8,079 nucleotides of DNA from assembly GCA_009782865.1 (NCBI GenBank), contig WRIF01000053.1:1-8079 (forward strand), written 5' to 3'. Positions within the stretch are counted from its first letter, which is position 1, and every line of letters starts with the position of its first letter. A program made the translations under genes and the position numbers. This stretch comes from Promicromonosporaceae bacterium (lineage in GTDB: Bacteria > Actinomycetota > Actinomycetes > Actinomycetales > Cellulomonadaceae). The notes beneath the pieces are model-generated. The model saw nothing but the letters and a program-made list of their open reading frames with translations, ran no database searches and was not told where the DNA came from. Shown here piece by piece: positions 1-6,398 of the stretch.

Positions 1-239
1 CCCCCCTCCGGGCGGGCGGCGGGGCCGGCGGCAGCCACCTCGGCCGGCCCGCGGTAGTAGACCATGCCCGCCCCGGCCAACACCGCGGCCGAGGTGGCGA
101 GCACCGCCGCGCCGGGATAGTCCGGCGTGCCGGCGCAGACCCCCACCACCCCGCGCGTGTACTTGTGGTCCGCCGGTCCGGGCACCGGCCACTCGGCGCC
201 AACCTCGGCGGGGGTGATCCGCATCATGGCCTCAATCAT
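1..239 (-). CDS. nnrD: NAD(P)H-hydrate dehydratase, N-terminal part (gene runs off the left edge)
   Basis: ADP/ATP-dependent dehydratase of the YjeF C-terminal / carbohydrate-kinase-like family. It converts the damaged S-form hydrates NADHX and NADPHX back to NADH and NADPH in the cytoplasm. About 79 residues are visible. They include DHKYTRGVVGVCAGTPDYPG followed by AAVLATSAAVLAGAGMVYY (residues about 25-63), which is the family's typical opening block (K-x-x-RG-x-x-x-V-x-x-G, then PGAA and GAGMV). The rest of the gene, including the catalytic NAGD-type motif, lies outside the window. Three in-frame ATGs are possible starts: 239, 227 and 224. I give the outermost. The one at 224 has a GAGG 5 nt upstream (233-230) and would begin MRITPAEV, which also suits the family. 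The gene is divergent from the LLM gene, 34 bp away. The family call is fairly sure; the exact start is not. Confidence 0.8.
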   Translation of the reverse strand, partial: MIEAMMRITPAEVGAEWPVPGPADHKYTRGVVGVCAGTPDYPGAAVLATSAAVLAGAGMVYYRGPAEVAAAGPAARPEG

Positions 240-256
240 GCCGCAGCCCGAGGGAA

Positions 257-266
257 ACGGTAGGGT
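257..266. promoter_or_regulatory. Overlapping divergent -10 candidates between nnrD and the LLM oxidoreductase
   Basis: On the plus strand TAGGGT (261-266) fits the actinobacterial TANNNT -10 pattern. It ends 7 nt before the ATG at 274, which is the spacing expected for a leaderless transcript. On the minus strand TACCGT (262 down to 257) also fits TANNNT and lies 17 nt before the nnrD ATG at 239. The two hexamers overlap. No convincing -35 boxes are visible. This is pattern matching only. Confidence 0.3.
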
Positions 267-273
267 GGCGACC

Positions 274-1284
274 ATGAGATTCGGCATGTTTATCCCGCAA
301 GGTTGGCGCCTAGACCTCACCGAGACCGAGCCCGCGGGGCAGTGGGCGGCGATGAAGTCGCTGCTGGCCATGGCCGATGCGAACTCGGCCTGGGAGTCGG
401 TCTGGGTCTATGACCACTTCCACACGGTTCCCGCCCCGACCGATCAGGCCACGCATGAGGCGTGGACGCTGATGGCGGCCTTCGCGGCGGCGTCGGGGCG
501 GGTGCGCCTCGGGCAGATGTGCACGTGCATGGCCTACCGCGAGCCCACCTATCTGGCGAAGGTGGCCGCCACGGTTGACGTGATCTCTGGGGGTCGTGCC
601 GAGATGGGGATCGGCGCCGGCTGGTACGAGCATGAGTGGCGCGCCTACGGCTACGGCTTCCCACGGGCCGGCGAGCGCCTGGCGATGCTGGACGAGGGTG
701 TGCAGATCATGGCGTCCATGTGGCGCACCGGGACCTCTGGCCGCTTTGAGGGCAAGCACTACGACGTGGACGGCGCCCTGTGTCACCCGCAGCCGCTGCA
801 GGCCGTGGCGGTGGACGGGGCGGAGGTGCCCTCGATCCCGCTGTGGATTGCCGGCGGTGGGGAGAAGAAGACGCTACTGACCGCCGCCAAGTACGCGCAG
901 TACACCAACTTCGACGGCTCGCCGGCCGGGTTCGCCCACAAGTCGGCCGTGCTCAAGGCCCACTGCCAGGACGTCGGCCGCGACTTTGCCGAGATCACCC
1001 GCTCCAGCAACTACAACGTGGTGATCGGCACCCCCGCCGAGCAGGAGGCGCGCCTGCGCGACCTGCAGCGGGTCTTCGAGCGACACGTGCCGGACCGCGC
1101 CGAGTCCGCGATGGTCGAATGGCGGGACAACTCGCTGCGCGGCACCGCTTCCGAGATCGTCGAGCGGCTCGCCGCCATGAAAGACCTCGGGATGACGTAC
1201 GCCATCACCTACTTCCCGCGGGCCACCGAGGACCACGAGCAGGCCGAGCAGTTCGCGGCCGAGGTCATCCCCGCCCTGCAGTAG
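274..1284 (+). CDS. LLM-class F420-dependent oxidoreductase
   Basis: 336-residue luciferase-like monooxygenase-superfamily protein (TIM barrel), of the type annotated as a probable F420-dependent oxidoreductase; members use reduced F420 or FMN as hydride carrier. The substrate cannot be told from sequence. Visible family blocks are MRFGMFIPQG at the first beta strand, SVWVYDHFH (42-50), RVRLGQM (76-82), LAKVAATVDVISGGRAEMGI (94-113) continuing into GAGWYEHEW, HPQPLQ (171-176), PSIPLWIAGGGEKKTL (186-201) and the C-terminal GTASEIVERLAAMKDLG (290-306). The ISGGR...GAGW block is typical of the group. I chose ATG 274 because the protein then starts exactly at the conserved first strand. The reading frame is open 147 bp further upstream, but that stretch encodes a low-similarity extension overlapping nnrD. 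A weak GGTGG (264-268) precedes the start, and TAGGGT fits a leaderless promoter. It faces the R-M fusion gene across a 106-bp gap. It is probably a host gene and not part of the defence cassette. Confidence 0.87.
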   Translation: MRFGMFIPQGWRLDLTETEPAGQWAAMKSLLAMADANSAWESVWVYDHFHTVPAPTDQATHEAWTLMAAFAAASGRVRLGQMCTCMAYREPTYLAKVAATVDVISGGRAEMGIGAGWYEHEWRAYGYGFPRAGERLAMLDEGVQIMASMWRTGTSGRFEGKHYDVDGALCHPQPLQAVAVDGAEVPSIPLWIAGGGEKKTLLTAAKYAQYTNFDGSPAGFAHKSAVLKAHCQDVGRDFAEITRSSNYNVVIGTPAEQEARLRDLQRVFERHVPDRAESAMVEWRDNSLRGTASEIVERLAAMKDLGMTYAITYFPRATEDHEQAEQFAAEVIPALQ

Positions 1285-1286
1285 AC

Positions 1287-1324
1287 GTTCTATCCAAACT
1301 TTATCCAGCGTCTCCCGATAGAAC
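1287..1324. repeat. 8-bp inverted repeat in the convergent gap, possible weak bidirectional terminator
   Basis: GTTCTATC (1287-1294) and GATAGAAC (1317-1324) are perfect reverse complements separated by 22 nt. The AT-rich loop also carries TATCCA twice (1291-1296 and 1302-1307), 11 bp apart. It lies just after the LLM stop and about 66 bp beyond the stop of the R-M gene, so it could mark transcript ends from both sides. The stem is short for a terminator, the loop is long and there is no T-run. Chance is a real alternative. Confidence 0.25.
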
Positions 1325-1390
1325 CGCGCCTTCGCCTTGCCCGCAGCCGTAACCAGCGAGGGGGGCGAAACTGCGCGCCTGGGAGCTGCC

Positions 1391-4300
1391 CTACTTCATC
1401 GGCTTGACGTTGGTCTCGATGAAGGCGATCTCCGCCGCATCCAGGCCGTACTTGGCGAACAACTGCCGGTCGATCTCCGGGATCGACTTGCTCCAGTCGA
1501 GGTCCGAGGCGGAAGTGAAGTCCTGCAGCGGGACGTACTTCCACTTGCCCTTCGGGTTGTCCTGGGTTGTCTTCAACACGCTCAGCAGCGCCCGGCAGAA
1601 CTTAGTCCTCAGGTAGGCCAGGCAGGCAGCGGCCTCCCCCTCTGAGGCGAACGAGCCTACCGACAGAAAGGTGTCGGTGTGCCCCAGCCCGGGCCCACCG
1701 ACGAACGGTGAACTGAGGGTCTCCCCGAAGGCGCCGCTGTTGTTTGCCTTCGGAATAAACACCTTCCACCTGTCCAGTGACGGGACCGGGACGAGGTAAT
1801 CGCGGCGTATCCAACGACGAACACGCTGACCGCCCTCGACGCCGGCCAACTCCGCGACATCGTTGTCCGACTTGGTGGCACGAAACACGTCGCCAAGCAG
1901 CGCGGCCATCGCCGCCGAAGTGATCTTGGAGCCGGTGCCCTCCCCCTGCACCCGCCCAATCGCAGGAACCTCCGCGAGCGCCCCAGCAGAGAAGCGATAC
2001 AACCCCTGGGAGCTGACGATGCTCGTCAGGCTGGCCGAGCCTCGAGTCTTGGCGAGCACTCCGTTCATCTCGTCGTGCGGCGTGAAGGTGCCGATGGGGC
2101 CAATCTTGCGATCTGCATCGCGGTAGGTCACGACGATGCCACCCTTGATGTCGGTGCCAGGGAAGATCACATCGGAGTTCACCTCGTGACGCGCCACCTT
2201 CAGATGCTCGTCGGCGAGCATCTTTTCGTTCCACGGCTTGGGCGTCTGCCCCGCGTTCGACAGGAAACGGGCGGGGGTGATCAGCACTACCTTGTCGGCC
2301 ACCTCGAAGGCGGCGTCCATGAAGCGATGGTAGATCGGCTCCGCCCGGGTGGTCTCTCCCGCCGCGTCCTCCTGGTACGGCGGGTTGCCGATGACCACGT
2401 CGAACCTCTTCATGTCCCATTCCTCCAGGGTGCTGGCTAGTTCTCGAAAGTCTCCGACGCGGAAGTGGCCTGAGCCCTCCAGCCAGGCGCGACGGGTGGG
2501 GTCGCCGCCGGAGACGGCCTCCAGGGTGATGAGCCGGAGGATCTCCGACGGAGACAGGGCGTAGACCTGCTTGGTAAGGATGTGTTCCAGGCGCTTGTCA
2601 CGGTCCGGGATCGCGCCGGTCAGGCCCTGGTCGAGGCGACGGACCAGTTCCATGAGGAAGATCCCCGCCTTGGAGAACAGGTCGCCAAAGGTCGTCGCCG
2701 GCGAGGCGAAGATGTCGGGGGTCTCGGTTTCCAGCACGTTGACCATCATCTGCACCACGGGCCGCGGAGTGAAGACGAGCGAGGTCTTCTGCTGTGGGAT
2801 GTAGGCAAAGATGTCCTCGTCCTGCCCGGGGTTCATGTAGTCGGCCAACTCGGCCTTCTTGGCAAGGAACTCGACTATTGCCTGGTCGAACACCGCCTCG
2901 TCGAACAGGCCGGGGATGACCGTCTCGGTGCCGTCGGCCTCCTTGATTGTCTGCCCGTCGCGCAGGAGGCGGAACTCGGCCTCGGTGATGCCGGTCACCT
3001 CGTGGAACACGGCATCGTCGGTGTAGTTGTCGAAGTTGGCCAACCGCATGTCCTCATCCCCGTAGGCCACGAGGAACATGGGGATGGTGCGGGCGAAGCC
3101 GCGCAGGTGGCTGCGGGCCTCGTCCATGACATCGTCGGCGCGCTGGCGTTCCTTCTTGTTCTCCTCGCGCCGAACGGTCTCCGGGATCGCCTGGGCGACC
3201 GTCTGCGTGGCGATGGCCAGAACCTTGGCGCTGAAGTCCGCGGTGGCCTGTGCCTGTGCCGCGATGAGTTCGGTGGCCTCGGCCTCGGTGGTGGCCTCGT
3301 GGACGGCGTCGTCCAGGTGCTGCAGCTTGATCCCGAGGTTGGTCTTCTCGCGCTCCACCTGGGCGATGAAGGCCTGCTCGGTGCGCCTTGCGTCCGCCTC
3401 GACCTTCTTCTTGGTCAGTCCGTAGGCGACGGCGACCTCGGCCCGCTGGTCGGCGACGGCAGCGGTAATGGACTTGGCCAGATCCCCCACGTTGACGTCG
3501 GCGGTGACCGGCGGCAACTTGGTCACGGCGTAGACCGGGGTGCCGAACCTCATGACCTGCTCGTTGACCACCGTCTCGTTCGCGGTGACCCGGCCGGCGT
3601 CGTCGGTGGAGATTGGCGGCTGCGGAACCGTGATGACGGTACCCAAGTCGACCTTGCCCTGTTTGGCCGAGGGCAACTTGTCCAGGATCGGCTTCAGCTG
3701 GGCGGCAAAGTTGAAGATGTTGGAAACGTTGTCGAATAGCAGGTTGGACATGAAGCCGCGCCGAACCACCTCGCGGGCCTTGAACACCTGCGGGAAGGTC
3801 AGCACCTGGGCGGCGTCCAGGGCGATCATCGTGCCGTCGGTGTCCTCGCCCAGCACGGGGAAGAAGTTGAGCAGTTTCCGAATCGCCTCCTGGCGGGTTC
3901 CGGCGTCTGCGCCGAGCCTGCTCCGGTTGAGATTGTTGGCGAAGGCGTCGTAGATGGTGAGGGTGCGCTCGGGGGCGAAGTCGAACAGGTAGGCGTCGGT
4001 CTTGGCGTACACCTTTCCGGCACGCTCGAACGTGCAAGGGTTCTGAGCGCGGAACGCGGCCTGCATGTAGAGGCTCGGGCTGGTCAGGTTGGCCAGCATC
4101 ACCACCGCGGTCCACTCCGGGATGGTCACCCCGGTGGTCAACTGCCCCACGGACAGGGTGATGGTCTTGCCTCCCACGACCTCGGCGGCGGCGATGGCCT
4201 CCCGAACAGCCTGCAGCGACTCCTTGGCAGCGGCCTCGTCTGCGTCGGACTTGCCATCACCAGCGGCGAGCACCACCTTGTACTCACCGAAAACCGGGTG

Positions 4301-5635
4301 AGCCTTCAGGAGTTTGGCCAGGGCCTTGCAGGAGTCAACGCGGTTTAGGAGCCAGAACGAGTGTCGGATCTCATCGCGCAGCTCGAGAGTGGAAAAGGGA
4401 TACTTGTCGTTGGTGGTCAGGCAGTCCAGAAACGTCTTGACCTCTGCCTCGTGCTCGAAGAACCCGTTTGGTTTGGTGGAGAAGAACTCTCCCAGGTCGA
4501 ACGTGTAGTCCAGGTCAGAAGAGGAGTCGTCGCCGGTCGCCGCGCCTAGCAGGCGGTCAGTGATCATCCGCGAGAGCTGATAGGTGAACAGGTTGAGTTT
4601 GGGCAGCGGGGCATACGGGTTGTCCGCCGCGGGGTCGGTCCAGGCCTCGCGGGCCAGGCATTCATCCTCATACGTCCAGTTGAAGATCTCGTCGTCGGCA
4701 AACTTGCCAGCAGCGAGTGCGCGGAACGGGGTGCCGCTGAGGTGGAGCGTGTTGGAGCGATTGATGTGGTCGAACGCCACCTCGGTGAGCGCGGTGTCGA
4801 CCCCCTCATGGGCCTCATCGATCACCAGCAGGTCCCACTGAGCGTCGGCCAGGTGCTTTAGCTTAACGAAGTCGCCACCGAAGTAGACCGAGCCCTTGAG
4901 GTCCTGCAAGGACACGAACTCGATGATTCGCGGGTCGGCGGCGCCTGCGGAGAACTTCACCCATTGCGCCCGGGACATCGGACGCCGGTCGGACAGCGAC
5001 GAGGACTCGGAGACGAACTTGTAGTTGGTCTGGTGGCCGATGAACCGCTCGTAGTCGTCGTACCAGGAATTGGCGATGGCGGGCCGGTTGGTGACTATCA
5101 GAATCCGGCGCGCCTCTAGACGCCGGGCTAGGTCGTAGGTTGCCAGGGTCTTGCCAAAGCGCGGCTTCGCGTTCCAGAGGACCTCGCCCTTGCCTGCGGC
5201 GAAGGCGTCCAAGGCGAGTACAACGGCCGCCTCCTGCTCGGCGCGCAACTGGTAGAACTCGGGGGCTACGCCCTGTGGGGGTGAGAAGTCGTGGAAGACA
5301 AAGTCCTTGAAGTAGCCGAGGGAGTCGCGGGCGGCGCTGGCGATGTCAAACCACTCGGATCCCGGCTCCCTGGGCACACCCTCAAACGTCAGGTAGGTGT
5401 GGAAGTCACGGTCGGTGAAGAGGCCGCCGTCGTTGTAGACCGCGCGGTGGGCCCAGACCTTTTCTTTGCCGATGTTCAACTGGCTAGCCTGCTGCGCGAT
5501 CCGCTCGTCCGGAGTCTGCTGGGAGGTGTATCCGATCTTCTCCCACCCGGCGTACTTTGGGATGTCAGGCGTGCGCCACGAGTAGACGTACGGCTCAATC
5601 TTGCGGAACGGTTTGATCTGGGGCGTCTGGGTCAC
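1391..5635 (-). CDS. Fused restriction-modification enzyme: GIY-YIG/T5orf172-like nuclease, SF2 helicase, N6-adenine methyltransferase and target recognition
   Basis: 1414 residues. Residues 14-97 resemble the GIY-YIG superfamily (T5orf172 type): YVY (16-18), KIGYT (33-37), R45, FHTYL (78-82) and SEWFD with E94, the usual catalytic-acid position. An SF2 motor follows: LWNAKPRFGKT (Walker A, K162), VIDEAHEG (DEAH 273-276), LHLSGTPFRAL (297-307), TTGVTIPEW (500-508) and YMQAAFRAQNP (523-533), a QxxGRxxR-like motif VI with R529. Residues about 720-850 are helical and charged, perhaps a coupler or coiled coil. The gamma-class methyltransferase core has motif X FTPRPVV (955-961), degenerate motif I FGDLFSKAGIF (983-993), IGNPPYQ (1082-1088, catalytic NPPY) and FPGTDIKGGIVV (1158-1169). 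Residues about 1200-1414 are the likely target-recognition domain. The GTG start at 5635 is supported by AGAGGTGA 7 nt upstream and by a GTGA overlap with the upstream gene; a longer open frame exists but overlaps that gene. The order resembles single-chain type ISP enzymes (LlaGI, LlaBIII), with a different nuclease domain. Recognition site, cleavage and whether it methylates are unknown. Confidence 0.85.
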   Translation of the reverse strand: MTQTPQIKPFRKIEPYVYSWRTPDIPKYAGWEKIGYTSQQTPDERIAQQASQLNIGKEKVWAHRAVYNDGGLFTDRDFHTYLTFEGVPREPGSEWFDIASAARDSLGYFKDFVFHDFSPPQGVAPEFYQLRAEQEAAVVLALDAFAAGKGEVLWNAKPRFGKTLATYDLARRLEARRILIVTNRPAIANSWYDDYERFIGHQTNYKFVSESSSLSDRRPMSRAQWVKFSAGAADPRIIEFVSLQDLKGSVYFGGDFVKLKHLADAQWDLLVIDEAHEGVDTALTEVAFDHINRSNTLHLSGTPFRALAAGKFADDEIFNWTYEDECLAREAWTDPAADNPYAPLPKLNLFTYQLSRMITDRLLGAATGDDSSSDLDYTFDLGEFFSTKPNGFFEHEAEVKTFLDCLTTNDKYPFSTLELRDEIRHSFWLLNRVDSCKALAKLLKAHPVFGEYKVVLAAGDGKSDADEAAAKESLQAVREAIAAAEVVGGKTITLSVGQLTTGVTIPEWTAVVMLANLTSPSLYMQAAFRAQNPCTFERAGKVYAKTDAYLFDFAPERTLTIYDAFANNLNRSRLGADAGTRQEAIRKLLNFFPVLGEDTDGTMIALDAAQVLTFPQVFKAREVVRRGFMSNLLFDNVSNIFNFAAQLKPILDKLPSAKQGKVDLGTVITVPQPPISTDDAGRVTANETVVNEQVMRFGTPVYAVTKLPPVTADVNVGDLAKSITAAVADQRAEVAVAYGLTKKKVEADARRTEQAFIAQVEREKTNLGIKLQHLDDAVHEATTEAEATELIAAQAQATADFSAKVLAIATQTVAQAIPETVRREENKKERQRADDVMDEARSHLRGFARTIPMFLVAYGDEDMRLANFDNYTDDAVFHEVTGITEAEFRLLRDGQTIKEADGTETVIPGLFDEAVFDQAIVEFLAKKAELADYMNPGQDEDIFAYIPQQKTSLVFTPRPVVQMMVNVLETETPDIFASPATTFGDLFSKAGIFLMELVRRLDQGLTGAIPDRDKRLEHILTKQVYALSPSEILRLITLEAVSGGDPTRRAWLEGSGHFRVGDFRELASTLEEWDMKRFDVVIGNPPYQEDAAGETTRAEPIYHRFMDAAFEVADKVVLITPARFLSNAGQTPKPWNEKMLADEHLKVARHEVNSDVIFPGTDIKGGIVVTYRDADRKIGPIGTFTPHDEMNGVLAKTRGSASLTSIVSSQGLYRFSAGALAEVPAIGRVQGEGTGSKITSAAMAALLGDVFRATKSDNDVAELAGVEGGQRVRRWIRRDYLVPVPSLDRWKVFIPKANNSGAFGETLSSPFVGGPGLGHTDTFLSVGSFASEGEAAACLAYLRTKFCRALLSVLKTTQDNPKGKWKYVPLQDFTSASDLDWSKSIPEIDRQLFAKYGLDAAEIAFIETNVKPMK

Positions 5636-6348
5636 TGGGTGGTCACCTCTTTGTGGACTTGGTCGATGCGGCAGACGGCGTAGGCGGGCAGGACCGGATC
5701 GGCCGGCTCTGCGGTGTCGGTCGGGAGGTCGAAGAGCGACTCGACCTGCGGGGCCTTGGGCGCGGGCGGCGCGGCCCGCAGGGACGCGAAGGTGAACGGC
5801 ACGCGGCGCACCTTCCCTGGCAGGTTCGCCACGCGATGCCACCAGGAGAACACCAGCGGGCCGCCGGCCTGAGCCTCGGCGGTGAGGGTGTTGCCGCGCA
5901 GGATGTTGGCACTGATCAGCAACTCGGCCGCCTGTCGGCTGTTGGTCCGGCGTCCGAACCCGATGGCATGCCGGTCGCAGAAGTCCGCGAGAACCTCAAG
6001 CAGCGCGGCCTGCGCATCCGCGTGGTTGTCCTCCAGCAGTTCGATCCCGTAGATCGAGGCCAGGGCGAAGAGGGACTCCTGGGCGAGCCGTTCGTCACGA
6101 AAGCGGCGCTCGATGGCCTGCAGCTTGCGGCGCAGGATGGCGGTGAGGAAGTTGCCATCGCCGGCGGCCGGCTCCAGGAACGTCCGATCCACGATCCCAA
6201 GGTCGTCGCTGACCAGATCGAGCATTGTCTTGACCATGTGCGGCGGCGTGTTGACCTCACCGAAGGCCTTGACCCGGTGCCTGCTCTTGATGAGGGGGCG
6301 TTCGGGCGCGCCTGACTCAAGCAAAGGATGCTTTGCTTGAGCGAGCAT
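5632..6348 (-). CDS. Small methyltransferase-like R-M partner, SAM-binding half without NPPY
   Basis: 238 residues with the SAM-binding part of an N6-adenine methyltransferase fold: motif X GEVNTPPHMVKTML (30-43), canonical motif I FLEPAAGDGNFL (57-68), motif II-like IYGIELLEDN (99-108) with acidic E103, and motif III-like ANILRGNTL (147-155). After this, where NPPY would be expected, the chain reads GGPLVFSWWHRV (162-172), and no NPPY or DPPY occurs anywhere. The C-terminal 60 residues are rich in Pro and Ala. It is therefore either a methyltransferase with an unusual catalytic loop, or a SAM-binding accessory or specificity partner of the fusion protein, whose gene it overlaps by 4 bp. ATG 6348 is chosen because a GATACT -10 candidate sits 7 nt upstream (leaderless spacing); AAAGGA 11 nt upstream is a poorly spaced alternative RBS. 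A perfect 11-bp dyad lies in codons 3-11. Automatic annotation would probably say N-6 DNA methylase. The fold is likely; the activity is not established. Confidence 0.75.
   Translation of the reverse strand: MLAQAKHPLLESGAPERPLIKSRHRVKAFGEVNTPPHMVKTMLDLVSDDLGIVDRTFLEPAAGDGNFLTAILRRKLQAIERRFRDERLAQESLFALASIYGIELLEDNHADAQAALLEVLADFCDRHAIGFGRRTNSRQAAELLISANILRGNTLTAEAQAGGPLVFSWWHRVANLPGKVRRVPFTFASLRAAPPAPKAPQVESLFDLPTDTAEPADPVLPAYAVCRIDQVHKEVTTQ
5643..5650 (-). promoter_or_regulatory. Ribosome binding site that fixes the GTG start of the fusion protein
   Basis: Read on the minus strand, AGAGGTGA lies 7 nt before the GTG at 5635-5633, inside the last codons of the upstream methyltransferase-like gene. 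It is one of the clearest Shine-Dalgarno sequences in the window. It supports GTG 5635 over the in-frame codons further upstream. The stop TGA of the upstream gene is part of the GTGA start overlap, so translational coupling is likely. Confidence 0.75.
6316..6341. promoter_or_regulatory. Perfect 11-bp dyad (operator 1) at the start of the methyltransferase-like gene
   Basis: The left arm CTCAAGCAAAG (6316-6326) and right arm CTTTGCTTGAG (6331-6341) are exact reverse complements around a 4-nt centre (6327-6330). It is the strongest dyad I found in the window. It covers codons 3-11 of the gene starting at 6348. It can act as a protein-binding site on DNA, and its RNA copy would also fold into a stable hairpin close to the start codon. 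Its AAG-N4-CTT centre matches two weaker dyads at 6350-6369 and around 6377.5. Binding by the adjacent XRE protein is an inference. Confidence 0.65.
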
Positions 6349-6349
6349 G

Positions 6350-6369
6350 CCGACAAGTATCCTTTGCGG
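6350..6369. promoter_or_regulatory. Imperfect dyad (operator 2) over the divergent promoter region
   Basis: CCG-2-AAG-4-CTT-2-CGG gives an imperfect palindrome centred at 6359.5, with the same AAG-N4-CTT core as operator 1, 31 bp away. It contains TCCTTTGC (6360-6367). It overlaps GATACT (minus strand, 6361 down to 6356), a -10 candidate 7 nt before the ATG at 6348, and TATCCT (6358-6363), a -10 candidate for the XRE gene. A protein bound here would block both promoters. Confidence 0.5.
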
Positions 6370-6387
6370 ACTAAGGTTCCTTTGCCT
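6368..6387. promoter_or_regulatory. Imperfect dyad (operator 3) upstream of the XRE gene
   Basis: AAG (6373-6375), a 4-nt spacer and CTT (6380-6382) form the third copy of the core, centred at 6377.5, 18 bp from operator 2. The right half CTTTGCCTGA matches operator 1's right arm at 9 of the first 10 positions, and TCCTTTGC (6378-6385) is an exact repeat of 6360-6367. About 6 of 10 flanking positions are symmetric. TAAGGT (6372-6377) is an alternative -10 candidate for the XRE gene. Confidence 0.45.
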
Positions 6388-6398
6388 GATGGCATTCG

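Noticed and set aside
127..273. Longer upstream start for the LLM oxidoreductase
   Set aside because: The extra 49 residues do not resemble the family, lie antisense to the recognisable nnrD start, and the protein's first beta strand begins right at ATG 274.
2582..3739. 385-codon open frame on the plus strand
   Set aside because: It lies antisense to the fusion gene and encodes Gly/Leu/Val-rich low-complexity sequence with no recognisable motif, typical of a GC-rich complementary frame.
3054..4115. 353-codon open frame on the minus strand
   Set aside because: It is a frame-shifted reading of the fusion gene, rich in Arg and Gly; the in-phase frame has helicase and coupler sequence throughout.
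1391..5635. Classification as a type III Res subunit or a BREX/DISARM component
   Set aside because: Type III Res proteins do not carry an internal NPPY methyltransferase and recognition domain, and no pglZ, brxC, drmA/B or PLD-type genes are in the window.
5636..5842. N-terminal extension of the fusion protein
   Set aside because: It is an Arg/Ala/Pro-rich shadow of the overlapping upstream gene. The GTG at 5635 has a good Shine-Dalgarno and a 4-bp stop/start overlap.
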